The notes below the pieces were generated by a model, which worked only from the letters and a program-made list of their open reading frames with translations, ran no database searches and was not told the origin of the DNA. The position numbers were made by a program, and so were the translations under genes. From JALSNL01 sp036479585 (lineage in GTDB: Bacteria > Bacteroidota > Ignavibacteria > Ignavibacteriales > Melioribacteraceae), in the NCBI GenBank assembly GCA_965224785.1, contig OZ245062.1:4464001-4528000 (forward strand): a DNA stretch of 64,000 bases, given 5' to 3'. Of this stretch, positions 25,109-34,361 are shown in pieces. How positions within the stretch are numbered: the stretch's first letter is position 1; each line of letters begins with the position of its first letter.

Positions 25109-25888
25109 TTAGAAAATTTCTGGAGTTGAATTTCTACTTAATATTTCATCTACTAAATTTTTATATGCAATAGAAGATTTTGCATTTGGGTTATAGGTTA
25201 AGATGGGTTTGTTGTAAAATGTAGATTCTTGAACCTCAACATTTTTTGGAATAACAGTATTAAATAATAAGCCAGGAAATTTTTCAACTAATATTTTTTT
25301 TGTCTTAAATGAAACCTTAGTATTCATTTCGTACATGGTTAATAGCATACCTTCTATTTTTAACTTTTCATTAAATTTAGTTTTAATTACCTCAATATGT
25401 TTAATCATTCTATCAACTTCATTTAAAGAATAGCGAGATGCTTTTATTGGAATTATAATAGAGTCAGCAGCTATTAGTACATTTGTAGTAACTCCAGCGA
25501 GGGAAGGTGGACAATCAATTATAATATAATTATATGAAAATAGTTCAGGGCCAAGAGTGTCTTTTATTATAAGGTCTTGAGAAACTAATTTTGTTAACTG
25601 AACTTCTTCCAGATACTCTAAATTTTTCATGGGAACAAAATCTAAATTTTCATCATCAGTTTTTAGAATCACAGTTTTAAAAGAATTTCTAAATCTTAAA
25701 ACATCTAAAATGTCAGCTTTAATATTTTCATTATCATAACCAAATGATGCTGCACATTGGCCAGCTGGATCTAAATCTATTAATAAAGTACGCTTCTTGT
25801 TTTGGGCAAGAGCCAAAGCAAGATTAACAGCCGTAGTCGTTTTGCCCACCCCACCTTTTGGAGTAGTTATTGCAATAATTTTTCCCAT
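25109..25888 (-). CDS. ParA-family ATPase
   Basis: 259 residues. The deviant Walker A PKGGVGKTT (10-18), switch DLDPAGQCAAS, and Walker B YIIIDCPPSLAG define the ParA/Soj family. No parB gene is beside it, so it may be the chromosomal Soj, a cargo-positioning ATPase, or an orphan. It faces the M14 peptidase gene across a 160-base divergent region that contains a Crp-like palindrome. Confidence 0.88.
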   Translation of the reverse strand: MGKIIAITTPKGGVGKTTTAVNLALALAQNKKRTLLIDLDPAGQCAASFGYDNENIKADILDVLRFRNSFKTVILKTDDENLDFVPMKNLEYLEEVQLTKLVSQDLIIKDTLGPELFSYNYIIIDCPPSLAGVTTNVLIAADSIIIPIKASRYSLNEVDRMIKHIEVIKTKFNEKLKIEGMLLTMYEMNTKVSFKTKKILVEKFPGLLFNTVIPKNVEVQESTFYNKPILTYNPNAKSSIAYKNLVDEILSRNSTPEIF

Positions 25889-25972
25889 ATATAAACCAAT
25901 ACTAGTTTAGTTGAAAGTTTTGTTATTTAAACAAATTAAAGATAGAATTTATTAAGTCTTAAGCAATTTTTT

Positions 25973-25988
25973 TGTGTTCTATATCACA
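25973..25988. promoter_or_regulatory. Possible Crp/Fnr-family site
   Basis: TGTGTTCTATATCACA matches TGTGA-N6-TCACA at nine of ten core positions. It lies about 65-85 bases upstream of both the parA-like and M14 peptidase genes, so it could serve either. Confidence 0.4.
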
Positions 25989-26050
25989 ATTTAATATTCC
26001 AAGTAAAATTAACTATTTTTATTTTATAAATTATTACTGGAAAACTTTTT

Positions 26051-27508
26051 ATGAAATACGTTTATATTTTAGTTTTTTTACTGACAATTTTTTTAGAGAA
26101 TACAATGGCACAAAATTATAATATTCAGCAATTATATGATTCATACGAAAACTACAAATACGAAAATTTTAAGAATAAAAGAATAAAGCATGCAGATATT
26201 ATTCAACAAATTAATAAACTAAAAAAAGCAAAAACATTTAAAATAAAAAAAATGGGCAAGTCAGTTGAAGGAAGAGACATTCATTTAATCTCAATAGGCA
26301 AAGGTGAAATCGATGTCTTACTTTGGTCGCAAATGCATGGAGATGAATCAACTGCAACAATGGCTTTGTTTGATGTATTCAATTTTTTTTCATCTAGTGA
26401 TGAATTAGACAAATTTAGAAATGAAATTCTCTCCAAACTTACACTCCATTTTATACCAATGTTAAACCCAGATGGAGCAGAAAAGTTCACAAGAAGAAAT
26501 GCACTAAATATTGATCTTAATAGAGATGCGTTAAGATTGCAATTTCCAGAATCGAAAATACTTAAAGGAATACGAGATAGTTTGCAACCTCAATTTGGCT
26601 TTAATCTTCATGACCAAAACACAAGATACTCTGCTGGCAATTCATATCGAGCAGCAACAATTTCGTTTCTTGCTCCAGCATATAATTACAAAAAAGATAT
26701 AAACAAAGTACGTGGTAATACAATGAAGTTGATTGTAAAAATTCATGAAGAACTTTCAAAATTTATTCCAGGACATATGGCAAAATATAATGATGATTTT
26801 GAACCACGTGCGTTTGGTGATAATTTTATTAAATGGGGAACAAGTTCAGTTCTTATTGAATCTGGTGGATGGAAAGATGATTTGGAAAAACAATTTATTA
26901 GAAAATTAAATTACATTGCATTGCTTTCTGGGTTTTATTCTATTACAAATAAAACTTATGAAACAGCAACTTTAGAACAGTACAATGAAATACCAAATAA
27001 TGATAATTTGTTGTTTGATGTTATACTAAGAAATTTAACTTATAAGAGTAAAAATAAAAACTATAAAGTTGATGTTGGGATAAATAGATATGAAAGAATA
27101 AGCTCAAATTATAAAGAACAATATTTTGAAAGTACAATTGAAGACTGGGGAGATCTTTCAATATTTTATGGCTATGATGATTTTAATTTGGGAGGATATG
27201 AAATTAAAACATCAAAAATATTCCACTTAAAAAATAATGATCTAAATAAAATTGATACAGATAAATTATTATCAAACGGGTTTGGTTTTATTAAGATGCA
27301 AACAGACTCATTAAAAAAAGAATATTCTAAAATCCCGTTTAATATTATTTTGAATAATGCAAAACCTAACTTGAATGTTGAATATCAAAATCATGCAAAT
27401 TTTACAATTTGGAAAAATAAAAAACTAATGTTCAATGTTATTAATGGATTTGTTTATGATGTAAATGCAGATAGTTATTCCATACTTAATGGATTGATAT
27501 TCAAATAA
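26051..27508 (+). CDS. Secreted M14-family zinc carboxypeptidase
   Basis: 485 residues with a signal peptide (YVYILVFLLTIFLENTMAQ). Zinc-binding HxxE is MHGDES (His96, Glu99), the substrate Arg/Asn region follows in NPDGAEKFTRRNALNIDLNRD, the third zinc ligand is probably His in FGFNLHDQNTR, and a candidate catalytic Glu is in VLIESGGWKDD near residue 275. The C-terminal ~180 residues have no recognised domain. It removes C-terminal residues from peptides, or acts on cell-wall peptides, in the periplasm or outside; which one is unknown. Confidence 0.85.
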   Translation: MKYVYILVFLLTIFLENTMAQNYNIQQLYDSYENYKYENFKNKRIKHADIIQQINKLKKAKTFKIKKMGKSVEGRDIHLISIGKGEIDVLLWSQMHGDESTATMALFDVFNFFSSSDELDKFRNEILSKLTLHFIPMLNPDGAEKFTRRNALNIDLNRDALRLQFPESKILKGIRDSLQPQFGFNLHDQNTRYSAGNSYRAATISFLAPAYNYKKDINKVRGNTMKLIVKIHEELSKFIPGHMAKYNDDFEPRAFGDNFIKWGTSSVLIESGGWKDDLEKQFIRKLNYIALLSGFYSITNKTYETATLEQYNEIPNNDNLLFDVILRNLTYKSKNKNYKVDVGINRYERISSNYKEQYFESTIEDWGDLSIFYGYDDFNLGGYEIKTSKIFHLKNNDLNKIDTDKLLSNGFGFIKMQTDSLKKEYSKIPFNIILNNAKPNLNVEYQNHANFTIWKNKKLMFNVINGFVYDVNADSYSILNGLIFK

Positions 27509-27595
27509 TTGTGATTGACATGCTTCTGTTTATTATATACCTTTAATATTCAAATTTTTTATAAAACAAATCCATACAAAGGTAGGTGATATTAA

Positions 27596-27793
27596 TTGGT
27601 TGGTATTAACGTTTCAGAAAATGAAAATATTGATAGGGCTTTAAAAAGATTTAAGAAAAAGTATGAACGCTCCGGTGTGCTTAAGGAATATAAGAAAAGA
27701 GCTTTTTTCACTAAACCTTCTATGGAAAAAAGAATGGAAAGAATTAAAGCTAAAAGAAGAGCTTATAAAGATAATTTAAGAGCAAGAAGATAA
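27596..27793 (+). CDS. rpsU: 30S ribosomal protein S21
   Basis: 65 residues matching bS21: INVSENENIDRALKRFKKKYERSGVLKEYKKRAFF and a basic C terminus (KAKRRAYKDNLRARR). bS21 helps mRNA pairing with the 16S 3' end; its presence as a full gene fits with the many Shine-Dalgarno sites in this genome. The start is TTG, with GGTAGGTGAT upstream. A strong terminator follows four bases after the stop. Confidence 0.95.
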   Translation: MVGINVSENENIDRALKRFKKKYERSGVLKEYKKRAFFTKPSMEKRMERIKAKRRAYKDNLRARR

Positions 27794-27796
27794 TTT

Positions 27797-27829
27797 AAAA
27801 GTCCGGTTTTATACCGGACTTTTTTTTTT
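27797..27829 (+). terminator. Intrinsic terminator of rpsU
   Basis: Arms AAAAGTCCGGT (27797-27807) and ACCGGACTTTT (27813-27823) followed by a run of T residues. Confidence 0.93.
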
Positions 27830-27833
27830 GTGA

Positions 27834-28664
27834 TTATTTGTTTTTACTCAAATAATTTTTTTCTAAGTGAGTAACTATTTTGTCATACATTTCATCTACA
27901 CTACTACAAAAATCAAAAAGTTTTAAATCCTTTTTACTAATCATTCCATAATCAATAAAAGCTTGAAAATTAATTATGCTCTTCCAATAATTTTCATCAT
28001 AGCAAATAACTTTCATATTCTTTTTGATTTTCCCAGTTTGCATTAATGTTAAAATTTCCATAAACTCATCTAATGTACCAAACCCTCCAGGGAAAACAAT
28101 TAGAGCTTTTGCTAAATAAGCGAACCAAAATTTACGCATAAAGAAATAGTGAAATTCAAAAGCTAATTCTTTCTTAACATACTTGTTAACAAATTGTTCA
28201 AACGGAATACTTATATTTAGACCAATTGAATATCCACCAGCTTTTTGTGCACCTTTATTTGCAGCTTCCATTATTCCAGGTCCACCACCACTACAAACTA
28301 TAAATCTTTTAATTTCGTTAGTTGGTAAACTCATTGACCATTTAGTTAGTTTTTCTGCAAGCTCAACAGCGTCTTCATAGTATCTAGACATTACTAAAAG
28401 ACCTTCTAATTTCTTTAATTTATCTTTATATCCACGTGAATTTGGTTTGGTAGATTTTTTAAACTCTCTTAAATTTTTTGAAGCATCTTTTTTAGATACA
28501 AGTCTAGCAGAGCCAAAAAAAACAATAGTATCAAGAATACTATTTTCCTTAAATCTGTTTTCAGGTTCTAAAAATTCTGAAAGAATTCTTAAGGATCTTG
28601 CACTTGTTGAATTTAAAAATTTAAGATTTGAATAAGCTTTTTCAGATATGTCGGTTTTCTTCAT
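27834..28664 (-). CDS. LOG-family protein (Rossmann nucleotide-binding, lysine-decarboxylase-like)
   Basis: 276 residues. The diagnostic motif PGGFGTLDEF is present near residue 195, preceded by GGGPGIMEAANKGAQKAGG. These are the nucleotide-binding and catalytic segments of the LOG/TIGR00730 family, often misnamed lysine decarboxylases; characterised members release the base from nucleoside monophosphates. This one has a ~70-residue N-terminal extension relative to short members. A shorter paralogue lies at 39027. Confidence 0.88.
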   Translation of the reverse strand: MKKTDISEKAYSNLKFLNSTSARSLRILSEFLEPENRFKENSILDTIVFFGSARLVSKKDASKNLREFKKSTKPNSRGYKDKLKKLEGLLVMSRYYEDAVELAEKLTKWSMSLPTNEIKRFIVCSGGGPGIMEAANKGAQKAGGYSIGLNISIPFEQFVNKYVKKELAFEFHYFFMRKFWFAYLAKALIVFPGGFGTLDEFMEILTLMQTGKIKKNMKVICYDENYWKSIINFQAFIDYGMISKKDLKLFDFCSSVDEMYDKIVTHLEKNYLSKNK

Positions 28665-28787
28665 GGTTAAGTGATACTCCGTATAATAAAAGAATAAAAT
28701 TAAGCTTTAACATACACATAAAAGTATTAGTTAAAAATAGAAGTGAAAATATTGGTCAAAAAAAACAGATTGGAGGAATAGGAAAAA

Positions 28788-28810
28788 GGGTGAAGAAAAA
28801 ATCTTCACCC
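28788..28810 (-). terminator. Hairpin terminator of secG
   Basis: Arms GGGTGAAG (28788-28795) and CTTCACCC (28803-28810), followed on the minus strand by a short T run (TTTTTCC), 6 bases after the secG stop. Confidence 0.85.
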
Positions 28811-28816
28811 AAAAAT

Positions 28817-29203
28817 TTAATTTGTTTGAGGCTCTGGTAATTTAGTTTCTTCAACTGGAGTAGCTTCTTGTTGAGGAATTGTTTGCTCAGGTAAAGTTAT
28901 TTCCGTTGGAACAGTCTGTTGCCCAGCACTTTGAATAATACTTTCTCTTTCACCTTTTGTAGATTGACCTGGTAAAAAGAAAAGGTTTATTACAATTGCT
29001 AATGCCATTAAACTGCCACCTAACCACCAAGTTGCTTTACTTAAAAAATCAGCAGTTCTTCTTGCACCAAATGCAGAACCAAAGCTACCAGCTCCGCCAG
29101 CAATTGCTCCAGAAAGTCCATCGCCTTTACTTGCTTGTAACAAAACAACAATTATTAAAACTACTGCAATAATGATAGATATTGTTATTAGTATAGTGTA
29201 CAT
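28817..29203 (-). CDS. secG: SecG, protein-export translocase subunit
   Basis: 128 residues from ATG 29203. Two membrane helices (~3-22 and ~50-70) flank the conserved SecG loop (VLLQASKGDGLSGAIAGG...GARRTADFLSKAT). The C-terminal ~45 residues are Pro/Glu/Gln-rich and variable, as is common. A longer frame runs to 29257 but enters the tRNA-Met gene, so the internal ATG is right. The gene begins 25 bases after the tRNA and is probably co-transcribed with it. Confidence 0.92.
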   Translation of the reverse strand: MYTILITISIIIAVVLIIVVLLQASKGDGLSGAIAGGAGSFGSAFGARRTADFLSKATWWLGGSLMALAIVINLFFLPGQSTKGERESIIQSAGQQTVPTEITLPEQTIPQQEATPVEETKLPEPQTN

Positions 29204-29227
29204 CTTTATTCCTTTAAAAGTTAATAG

Positions 29228-29301
29228 TAGCGGGGGAGGGATTCGAACCCCCGACACGTGGATTATGATTCCACTGCTCTAACCAACTGAGCTACCCCGC
29301 C
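29228..29301 (-). tRNA. tRNA-Met(CAT)
   Basis: 74 bases on the minus strand from GGCGGGGTAGCTCAG to the discriminator A. D arm with GTTGGTTAGAGC, anticodon stem GTGGA/TCCAC with loop ATCATAA (anticodon CAT), T arm GGGGGTTCGAATCCCTC. The body resembles elongator tRNA-Met; a lysidine-modified tRNA-Ile2 is not excluded by the anticodon alone. CCA is not encoded. Confidence 0.92.
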
Positions 29302-29373
29302 ATCTTATAATTTTGAGAACCGTAAAAATATATAATATTAAATCGAACATCAAGTAATACATACAATTAGTAG

Positions 29374-30363
29374 TTATTTTATCTCTATATGTTCCCAAAG
29401 TTTATTTAACAGCAAGTTTAAATTTATATTTGCTATTGCCGAAAAGAATAAAACTTCTTCCTTAATTTCACTCTTAATTTCTTTTTGTAGTTTTTGTAAT
29501 TCATCTTTTGGGATAAGATCAATTTTTGAGAAACTTACTATCTTCTTTTTCTTTGATAAAATTGGACTGTAATTTGAAAGTTCTTTTAGCAGCACATTAT
29601 AATCTTTCTTGAAATTCTCAGTAGTTACGTCAATCAGTATTAACAGAAGTTCTGTTCTTTCAATGTGTTTTAGAAATTCATGCCCCAAACCCTTGCCTAA
29701 ACTTGCACCTTCAATAATTCCTGGAATGTCTGCAACAGTAAAGCTTTTAAAATCTTTATATCTTACAATTCCTAAATTTGGCTTTAATGTTGTAAAAGGG
29801 TAATCTGCAATTTTTGGTTTGGCTGAAGATATGGTTGATATTAATGTAGATTTACCTGCATTCGGAAATCCAACTAATCCAACATCAGCAATAAGTTTAA
29901 GTTCAAGAACCAAATCAAATTCATCTCCGGCTTTGCCATCTTGCGCATAGCGGGGTGTGCGGTTTGTTGAAGTTGCAAAATTACTGTTGCCTTTTCCTCC
30001 CCTTCCGCCTTTGGCAATTACAAGTTTAAGATTTTTTTCACTTAAGTCTGCAATTACTTCTCCACTTGCTTTATCTTTTGCTAAAGTACCAACGGGAACT
30101 TTTATTATTAAATCTTTACCACTCTTTCCATCTTTAAGAAAGTTAGCTCCGTTAACACCATTTTCGGCATTGTATTTTCTTGTGTATCTAAAATCTAAAA
30201 GAGTGTGTAAGTTAGAATCAGTTTTTAGAATTATATTTCCACCCTTTCCACCATTACCTCCAGCAGGACCACCTTTAGGAATAAATTTTTCTCTTCTAAA
30301 AGCTACAGCTCCATCACCACCTTTACCGGCTTGCACAAATATTTTTGCATAATCTATAAACAT
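29374..30363 (-). CDS. obgE: ObgE/CgtA GTPase
   Basis: 329 residues. N-terminal Obg fold with glycine-rich repeats (AGKGGDGAVAFRREKFIPKGGPAGGNGGKGG in pattern), then the G domain: GFPNAGKST near 165, DIPGIIEGAS, a NKxD region replaced by FSKIDL, as in many Obg proteins. The C-terminal OCT domain is absent, which is common outside Firmicutes. It acts in 50S assembly and stress response. The ATG overlaps by one base the stop of the large unknown gene upstream (TAATG), so translation is coupled. Confidence 0.95.
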   Translation of the reverse strand: MFIDYAKIFVQAGKGGDGAVAFRREKFIPKGGPAGGNGGKGGNIILKTDSNLHTLLDFRYTRKYNAENGVNGANFLKDGKSGKDLIIKVPVGTLAKDKASGEVIADLSEKNLKLVIAKGGRGGKGNSNFATSTNRTPRYAQDGKAGDEFDLVLELKLIADVGLVGFPNAGKSTLISTISSAKPKIADYPFTTLKPNLGIVRYKDFKSFTVADIPGIIEGASLGKGLGHEFLKHIERTELLLILIDVTTENFKKDYNVLLKELSNYSPILSKKKKIVSFSKIDLIPKDELQKLQKEIKSEIKEEVLFFSAIANINLNLLLNKLWEHIEIK

Positions 30364-32555
30364 TAGACTTGCTGCTGAGAATAGTAGTTTGAGATAATAG
30401 ATTTGAATGAAGTTACATCTGACATTGAAAGACTAACACTATTTTTTAAACAATAATTATTTACAAGTTGAATAGCTTCAGCTTCAGATTTACTGCTACC
30501 TATACTGGAAACCACATCTTGGTAATCTTCCATATCATAATCAAAGATAGTTTCAATTATTGTTGACATATCATTGTTTGTTGTAGTTTCAGAAAAGGTT
30601 TGTTGAGAAACAACTGTTTTCGTTTCAGTTAAAACTTCTGTAATTACTTCATCTTCATTGTTGAATGTATTTCCATTTTCGTCTGAAGTCTCTAGGTCTG
30701 CAATATCGAAATCACTAATATCATTTGTGTCTTCTGATTCAATTTTTTCTTCAATATCTTTTTGAGCATCTTCTTCTTCAAAAGCGTCTTCAACATTTTC
30801 TTTTTCAAGGTAAGTAATATCGGAAAATACTTCGGTCATTTCTTCACTGATTTCTTCTGTAAGTGTTATATCATTATCATCAATATTTTCTGTGCCATTT
30901 TTTTCTGATGTTTTATTATCACTAATATCTTCTTCGTTTAATGAAACATCTTTGATATTTTTTTCATCTTTAATATTATTTATATATTCATCAACTGTAT
31001 TCTTTTTGTCATCGGTCAGTTCAAATTGTTCAAGATCAACTTTAGATTCTTGTATAGCTTCTGAAGGAGTAAGATTTTCCAACTCAATTTCTTCATCTTT
31101 GTCATATATTGAGTGAAATTCTTCATATTCAATATCTTCAGGAATATCAAATTCAGAATCTAAATGGGAAGGATCAATTTTATAACCTGTTAGCTTACTT
31201 AACCCAAAGCCATTCAAAAATTTACTTATTGAAGAAATAAGTGATTTGCTCTCTGAAGGTTTAGTTTCATTGTCAAACGAATTATAAAATTTATCGATAT
31301 CAACTAATGCTTTAATAGCTTTTTTTGCATCAGGCTTTTTTAGAGGAACCTCGTCAACAATGGCTTCTTCAATTGGTTCAAGTTTTTCTTTTGCAATAAC
31401 CTCAGCAGAGTTGTCAGTTACAATTTTTGCATCACTATTTGGATCAACAACTTTCTCTGATTCTATGGACAACTTATTTTTATCAAATATGTTATTTGCT
31501 ATTACTGCACTTGCTAGGGAAGCAACTAATGTTCCCCCAACTATTTTTTCTTCATTAGTTAAATTTACCTCTGTTTCTTCAGAAGGTAGTTTAGTATTTT
31601 CTTTTTCTTCTTTTTCTTCTTTTTCTTCTTTTTCTACTTTTTCTACTTTTTCTTCTTTTTCTACTTTTTCTACTTTTTCTACTTTTTCTACTTTGCTGTC
31701 ATTATTTTTCAATTTTTCTGTTGACTTCTGTTTCTTCTTTTTATCTGAGTCAATTATTTTTTCATCAAAGTTTGTATCTTTCTTATTAGATACCTTTTGT
31801 ACCTCAACATTGCTAAGTGTGTCTTTTATAACAAGTCCTAATAGAATTTTTGAGCCATTAGTAGAAAACTCTTTATCTAATTTTTTATAATAACTTTTTA
31901 ATCCCTTCTCTTTTAAGAATAAGTCAACTGCCAGAACAGGAACTTTCTCAGGTGTTTTGGAACTACAATCAAAAAAGTTTACCATTGAATTTATTGCAGT
32001 ATTTACAGTACCTTGAAGATGTTTTTTCTTTGCTAGAGTATCAATTTTTCTGAGAAGAATATTAAATTCAACTTTGGAAATTGCTTTTATTCTTTTTTTA
32101 GTAAGGTGTGTAAGAAGTATTTTTGGTAAAAATCTATAGTAATAAGCAAATTGAAGTTTTTGTGTAATTTCACTAATGTTTTTTCTGCGAGTACTTCCAA
32201 AAATAAAATCGGCTAAAGTTTTATTTGGTCGTGTTAAATAGTTTATATTGAAAGTAACAGCTTTGTTTATTAGAAGCGTAACTTCTTCAACACTAAACTT
32301 CTTATTTAGTTTGATCTCAGCACTAATTAGTTTTAAGTATTTACTTACTTTATTTCCACTATAATCAAAGCTTGAGTTTTTACTTAGGTTTTGAATATCT
32401 GCAAAAATTTGTTCATCAACAGACGCAATTATATACTTAGTAATTGCCGGATGAATTTTACTTCGAGCAATTTCATGAAGTGAGATAAATTTTTTATTTA
32501 CATTAAGTTTGTTAACAGTTAAATCGGTAATAAACTTAATTTCATTTTTGAACAT
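30363..32555 (-). CDS. Large acidic protein of unknown function, coupled to obgE
   Basis: 730 residues from ATG 32555 (GAGAAAG upstream); a GTG 14 codons earlier is also possible. I do not recognise it. Residues 1-260 are basic and helical, with LADFIFGSTRRKNISEITQKL near 120. Next comes a low-complexity KVE/KEE repeat tract (~290-325), a short hydrophobic piece (IVGGTLVASLASAVIANNIF, ~340), and a very acidic disordered region (~370-670). A predicted helical C terminus ends the protein (~675-730, YQDVVSSIGSSKSEAEAIQL). The stop codon overlaps the obgE start, so the two are made together; this hints at ribosome or RNA work, but that is inference. Confidence 0.65.
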   Translation of the reverse strand: MFKNEIKFITDLTVNKLNVNKKFISLHEIARSKIHPAITKYIIASVDEQIFADIQNLSKNSSFDYSGNKVSKYLKLISAEIKLNKKFSVEEVTLLINKAVTFNINYLTRPNKTLADFIFGSTRRKNISEITQKLQFAYYYRFLPKILLTHLTKKRIKAISKVEFNILLRKIDTLAKKKHLQGTVNTAINSMVNFFDCSSKTPEKVPVLAVDLFLKEKGLKSYYKKLDKEFSTNGSKILLGLVIKDTLSNVEVQKVSNKKDTNFDEKIIDSDKKKKQKSTEKLKNNDSKVEKVEKVEKVEKEEKVEKVEKEEKEEKEEKENTKLPSEETEVNLTNEEKIVGGTLVASLASAVIANNIFDKNKLSIESEKVVDPNSDAKIVTDNSAEVIAKEKLEPIEEAIVDEVPLKKPDAKKAIKALVDIDKFYNSFDNETKPSESKSLISSISKFLNGFGLSKLTGYKIDPSHLDSEFDIPEDIEYEEFHSIYDKDEEIELENLTPSEAIQESKVDLEQFELTDDKKNTVDEYINNIKDEKNIKDVSLNEEDISDNKTSEKNGTENIDDNDITLTEEISEEMTEVFSDITYLEKENVEDAFEEEDAQKDIEEKIESEDTNDISDFDIADLETSDENGNTFNNEDEVITEVLTETKTVVSQQTFSETTTNNDMSTIIETIFDYDMEDYQDVVSSIGSSKSEAEAIQLVNNYCLKNSVSLSMSDVTSFKSIISNYYSQQQV
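31600..31694 (-). repeat. 9-bp in-frame microsatellite encoding KVE/KEE
   Basis: About eleven units of CTACTTTTT or CTTCTTTTT (plus strand), each coding three residues (Lys-Val/Glu-Glu). Slippage would change length in steps of three codons without breaking the frame. Confidence 0.85.
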
Positions 32556-32888
32556 ATTCTTTCTCGTTACAACATTAAGACAACTAACGTCTTGCACCTG
32601 TTATTTAGGAGAACAATATAAGATTAAATTAAAAATAGAACAAATTTTATTAAAGTAAATAATTCCAATGTAATTCCAGCGAAAAACACTTTAAACTTAA
32701 ATTGTTTTGGGTTTAGGAATGAAATTTCGTCTCAGTTTTTCTTTTGCAAGTTGTAGATTAAACTAGTCAGTGTACTGTTATTTGTACAAAAACAATGGAT
32801 TTCAAGTAAGGTATTAACTAAAAACCAACATTTCTTTGGCACTAATTTTGGATTACTAATGTAGATGATCCAAAATAAAGAGGTTAAT
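32556..32888. other. Divergent intergenic region
   Basis: About 330 bases between the acidic-protein gene and the outer-membrane gene. It has a near sigma-54 match at 32837 (TGGCACTAATTTTGGA) in which the essential GC of the -12 element is GG. No other structure is evident. Confidence 0.35.
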
Positions 32889-33533
32889 ATGAAAAAAGTA
32901 TTATTAGTAATAGTTTTTATTTTAATAGTTTCAGATTTATCTGCACAATATAGAGCTTCAACAATTAAGCTTGGTAATTTTAATCCCGGAGCAACAGATA
33001 TGGGATTTGTAATTGGTTATGAAAGTGGACGTTCAATAGATAGAAATTTTGATATTGGTTGGAGTGTTGATTGGTTTCATAAAAATTATGTCGATCAAAC
33101 TCTTGTTTCTGAATTTAATGATTATTACGGATATTTCGATTCTAAAATAAATGAACTTAGAGCAAAAACAAATCTACATAGCATTCCCGTACTCTTTAAT
33201 ATGACTGCTAAATTTCCAATGGCACCTAGATTTTCTGCTTATGTAACTGGTGGTGTTGGTGCTGAAGCATTATTTATATTTTATAATGATTATCAAAATC
33301 CTAACGAAGATGATTTTAAAACTGCTTTCGATTTTAATTGGAGAATTGGTGGTGGACTTAACTATCAAATAGGCAGATACTCAGATTTAATTGCTGAAAT
33401 CACTTATCATTCATCAGCACCAAGTTGGACTTTTGAACTTGATGACCCAAGAGTTGGACGAAGACAAATTTTAGAAAGAGAATTTGATATGAGTGGAATA
33501 ATGGCACGGATTGGTTTTAAGTTTTATTATTGA
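32889..33533 (+). CDS. Outer-membrane beta-barrel protein
   Basis: 214 residues from ATG 32889, selected because AAAGAGG lies upstream and because the protein then starts with a signal peptide (MKKVLLVIVFILIVSDLSAQ). The rest shows amphipathic strands (MGFVIGYESGRSID, FDIGWSVDWFHKN, FSAYVTGGVGAEALFIFYN, WRIGGGLNYQIGRYSDLIAEITYHSS) and ends IMARIGFKFYY with a terminal aromatic residue. This fits an OmpA-barrel or porin-like family; the ligand is unknown. Confidence 0.72.
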   Translation: MKKVLLVIVFILIVSDLSAQYRASTIKLGNFNPGATDMGFVIGYESGRSIDRNFDIGWSVDWFHKNYVDQTLVSEFNDYYGYFDSKINELRAKTNLHSIPVLFNMTAKFPMAPRFSAYVTGGVGAEALFIFYNDYQNPNEDDFKTAFDFNWRIGGGLNYQIGRYSDLIAEITYHSSAPSWTFELDDPRVGRRQILEREFDMSGIMARIGFKFYY

Positions 33534-33551
33534 GATTGCTTAAAGTATTCA

Positions 33552-33579
33552 TTTACCCACGACTTAAGTCGTGGGTAAA
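33552..33579. terminator. Perfect 28-base palindrome, bidirectional terminator
   Basis: TTTACCCACGACTT with AAGTCGTGGGTAAA, a perfect palindrome between two converging genes. The CCCACGACTTAAG core is also reminiscent of dispersed palindromic repeats. Confidence 0.7.
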
Positions 33580-33587
33580 CAAAAAGC

Positions 33588-34361
33588 TTACTTTACAATT
33601 ATTCTTCGAATTATTATTATCCCTAAAGCTAAAACAGTATAAGGTAAAATAAAAAACAGAACCACATAGTCATGAATTCCTAACAGTAAAAATATAGAAA
33701 TTATTAATAGTTGAAATCCTAACCCTAAAATTGAAGTAAGAGTTAAAAACCAACTAGGCAATTCCTTTGATGATATTGCGTTTGGGTCTAACTTATAAAT
33801 TAACAAATCTTGCCAACCGTAAATCAATAAAAATAACTTGTGAAAAATATTTAGGAGTGTTGGATTATCTCGTTCATATTGGATTGGTTTTTCTTTCTCA
33901 AATAATCTACTTGTTGTATCCCCATTGCATTGATGTCGCTTAATGATATAGTAATAGCTGTAAACACTTCCTTGAAGTTGAAATAAAATAAGTGAAAGTA
34001 AAACAACAAAAATATTTAATTCGAAATGAAAACCTATACTTATAAAAAGTAAAAGATTTACCACAAAGTCTGAAACAGAATCAAAATATCTTCCCACAGA
34101 AGAGGGCGAGTTCTTAAGTCTTGCAATTTCTCCATCGGCAGCATCAAACAAACTTTTTATTGGAAGTAGAATAGCAGCTAGTGTAAGCCAAGTATTTTTG
34201 TAAATCAAATATGATGCAAAAACTCCCACAACAAGAAAAGAAAATGTAAACGTATAAGCTCCTACCCAAGTTGATTGAAATAGTTTAGCCAGTCTTATTG
34301 CAAGCGGTCTTGCATAATCTGAAAGGTCTAAAAATCTTTTATCTATTGGAAGTTTTGACAT
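33588..34361 (-). CDS. CDP-alcohol phosphatidyltransferase family protein
   Basis: 257 residues, about six membrane helices. The family motif D-x2-D-G-x2-A-R-x8-G-x3-D-x3-D is complete: DAADGEIARL...GRYFDSVSD (about residues 88-113). These enzymes transfer a CDP-activated lipid or polyol head group, as in phosphatidylglycerol or inositol lipid synthesis. The longer C-terminal half and its closeness to a glycosyltransferase suggest a specialised lipid head group, but the acceptor is not visible. Confidence 0.88.
   Translation of the reverse strand: MSKLPIDKRFLDLSDYARPLAIRLAKLFQSTWVGAYTFTFSFLVVGVFASYLIYKNTWLTLAAILLPIKSLFDAADGEIARLKNSPSSVGRYFDSVSDFVVNLLLFISIGFHFELNIFVVLLSLILFQLQGSVYSYYYIIKRHQCNGDTTSRLFEKEKPIQYERDNPTLLNIFHKLFLLIYGWQDLLIYKLDPNAISSKELPSWFLTLTSILGLGFQLLIISIFLLLGIHDYVVLFFILPYTVLALGIIIIRRIIVK

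Noticed and set aside
31360..31890. Plus-strand Ser/Phe-rich open frame of 176 codons
   Set aside because: It is the reverse of the Lys/Glu repeat and acidic tail of the obgE-coupled gene; its low complexity is the mirror of that repeat.
32837..32852. Third sigma-54 promoter before the outer-membrane barrel gene
   Set aside because: TGGCACTAATTTTGGA has GG in place of the essential GC of the -12 element, so it is listed only as a near match.
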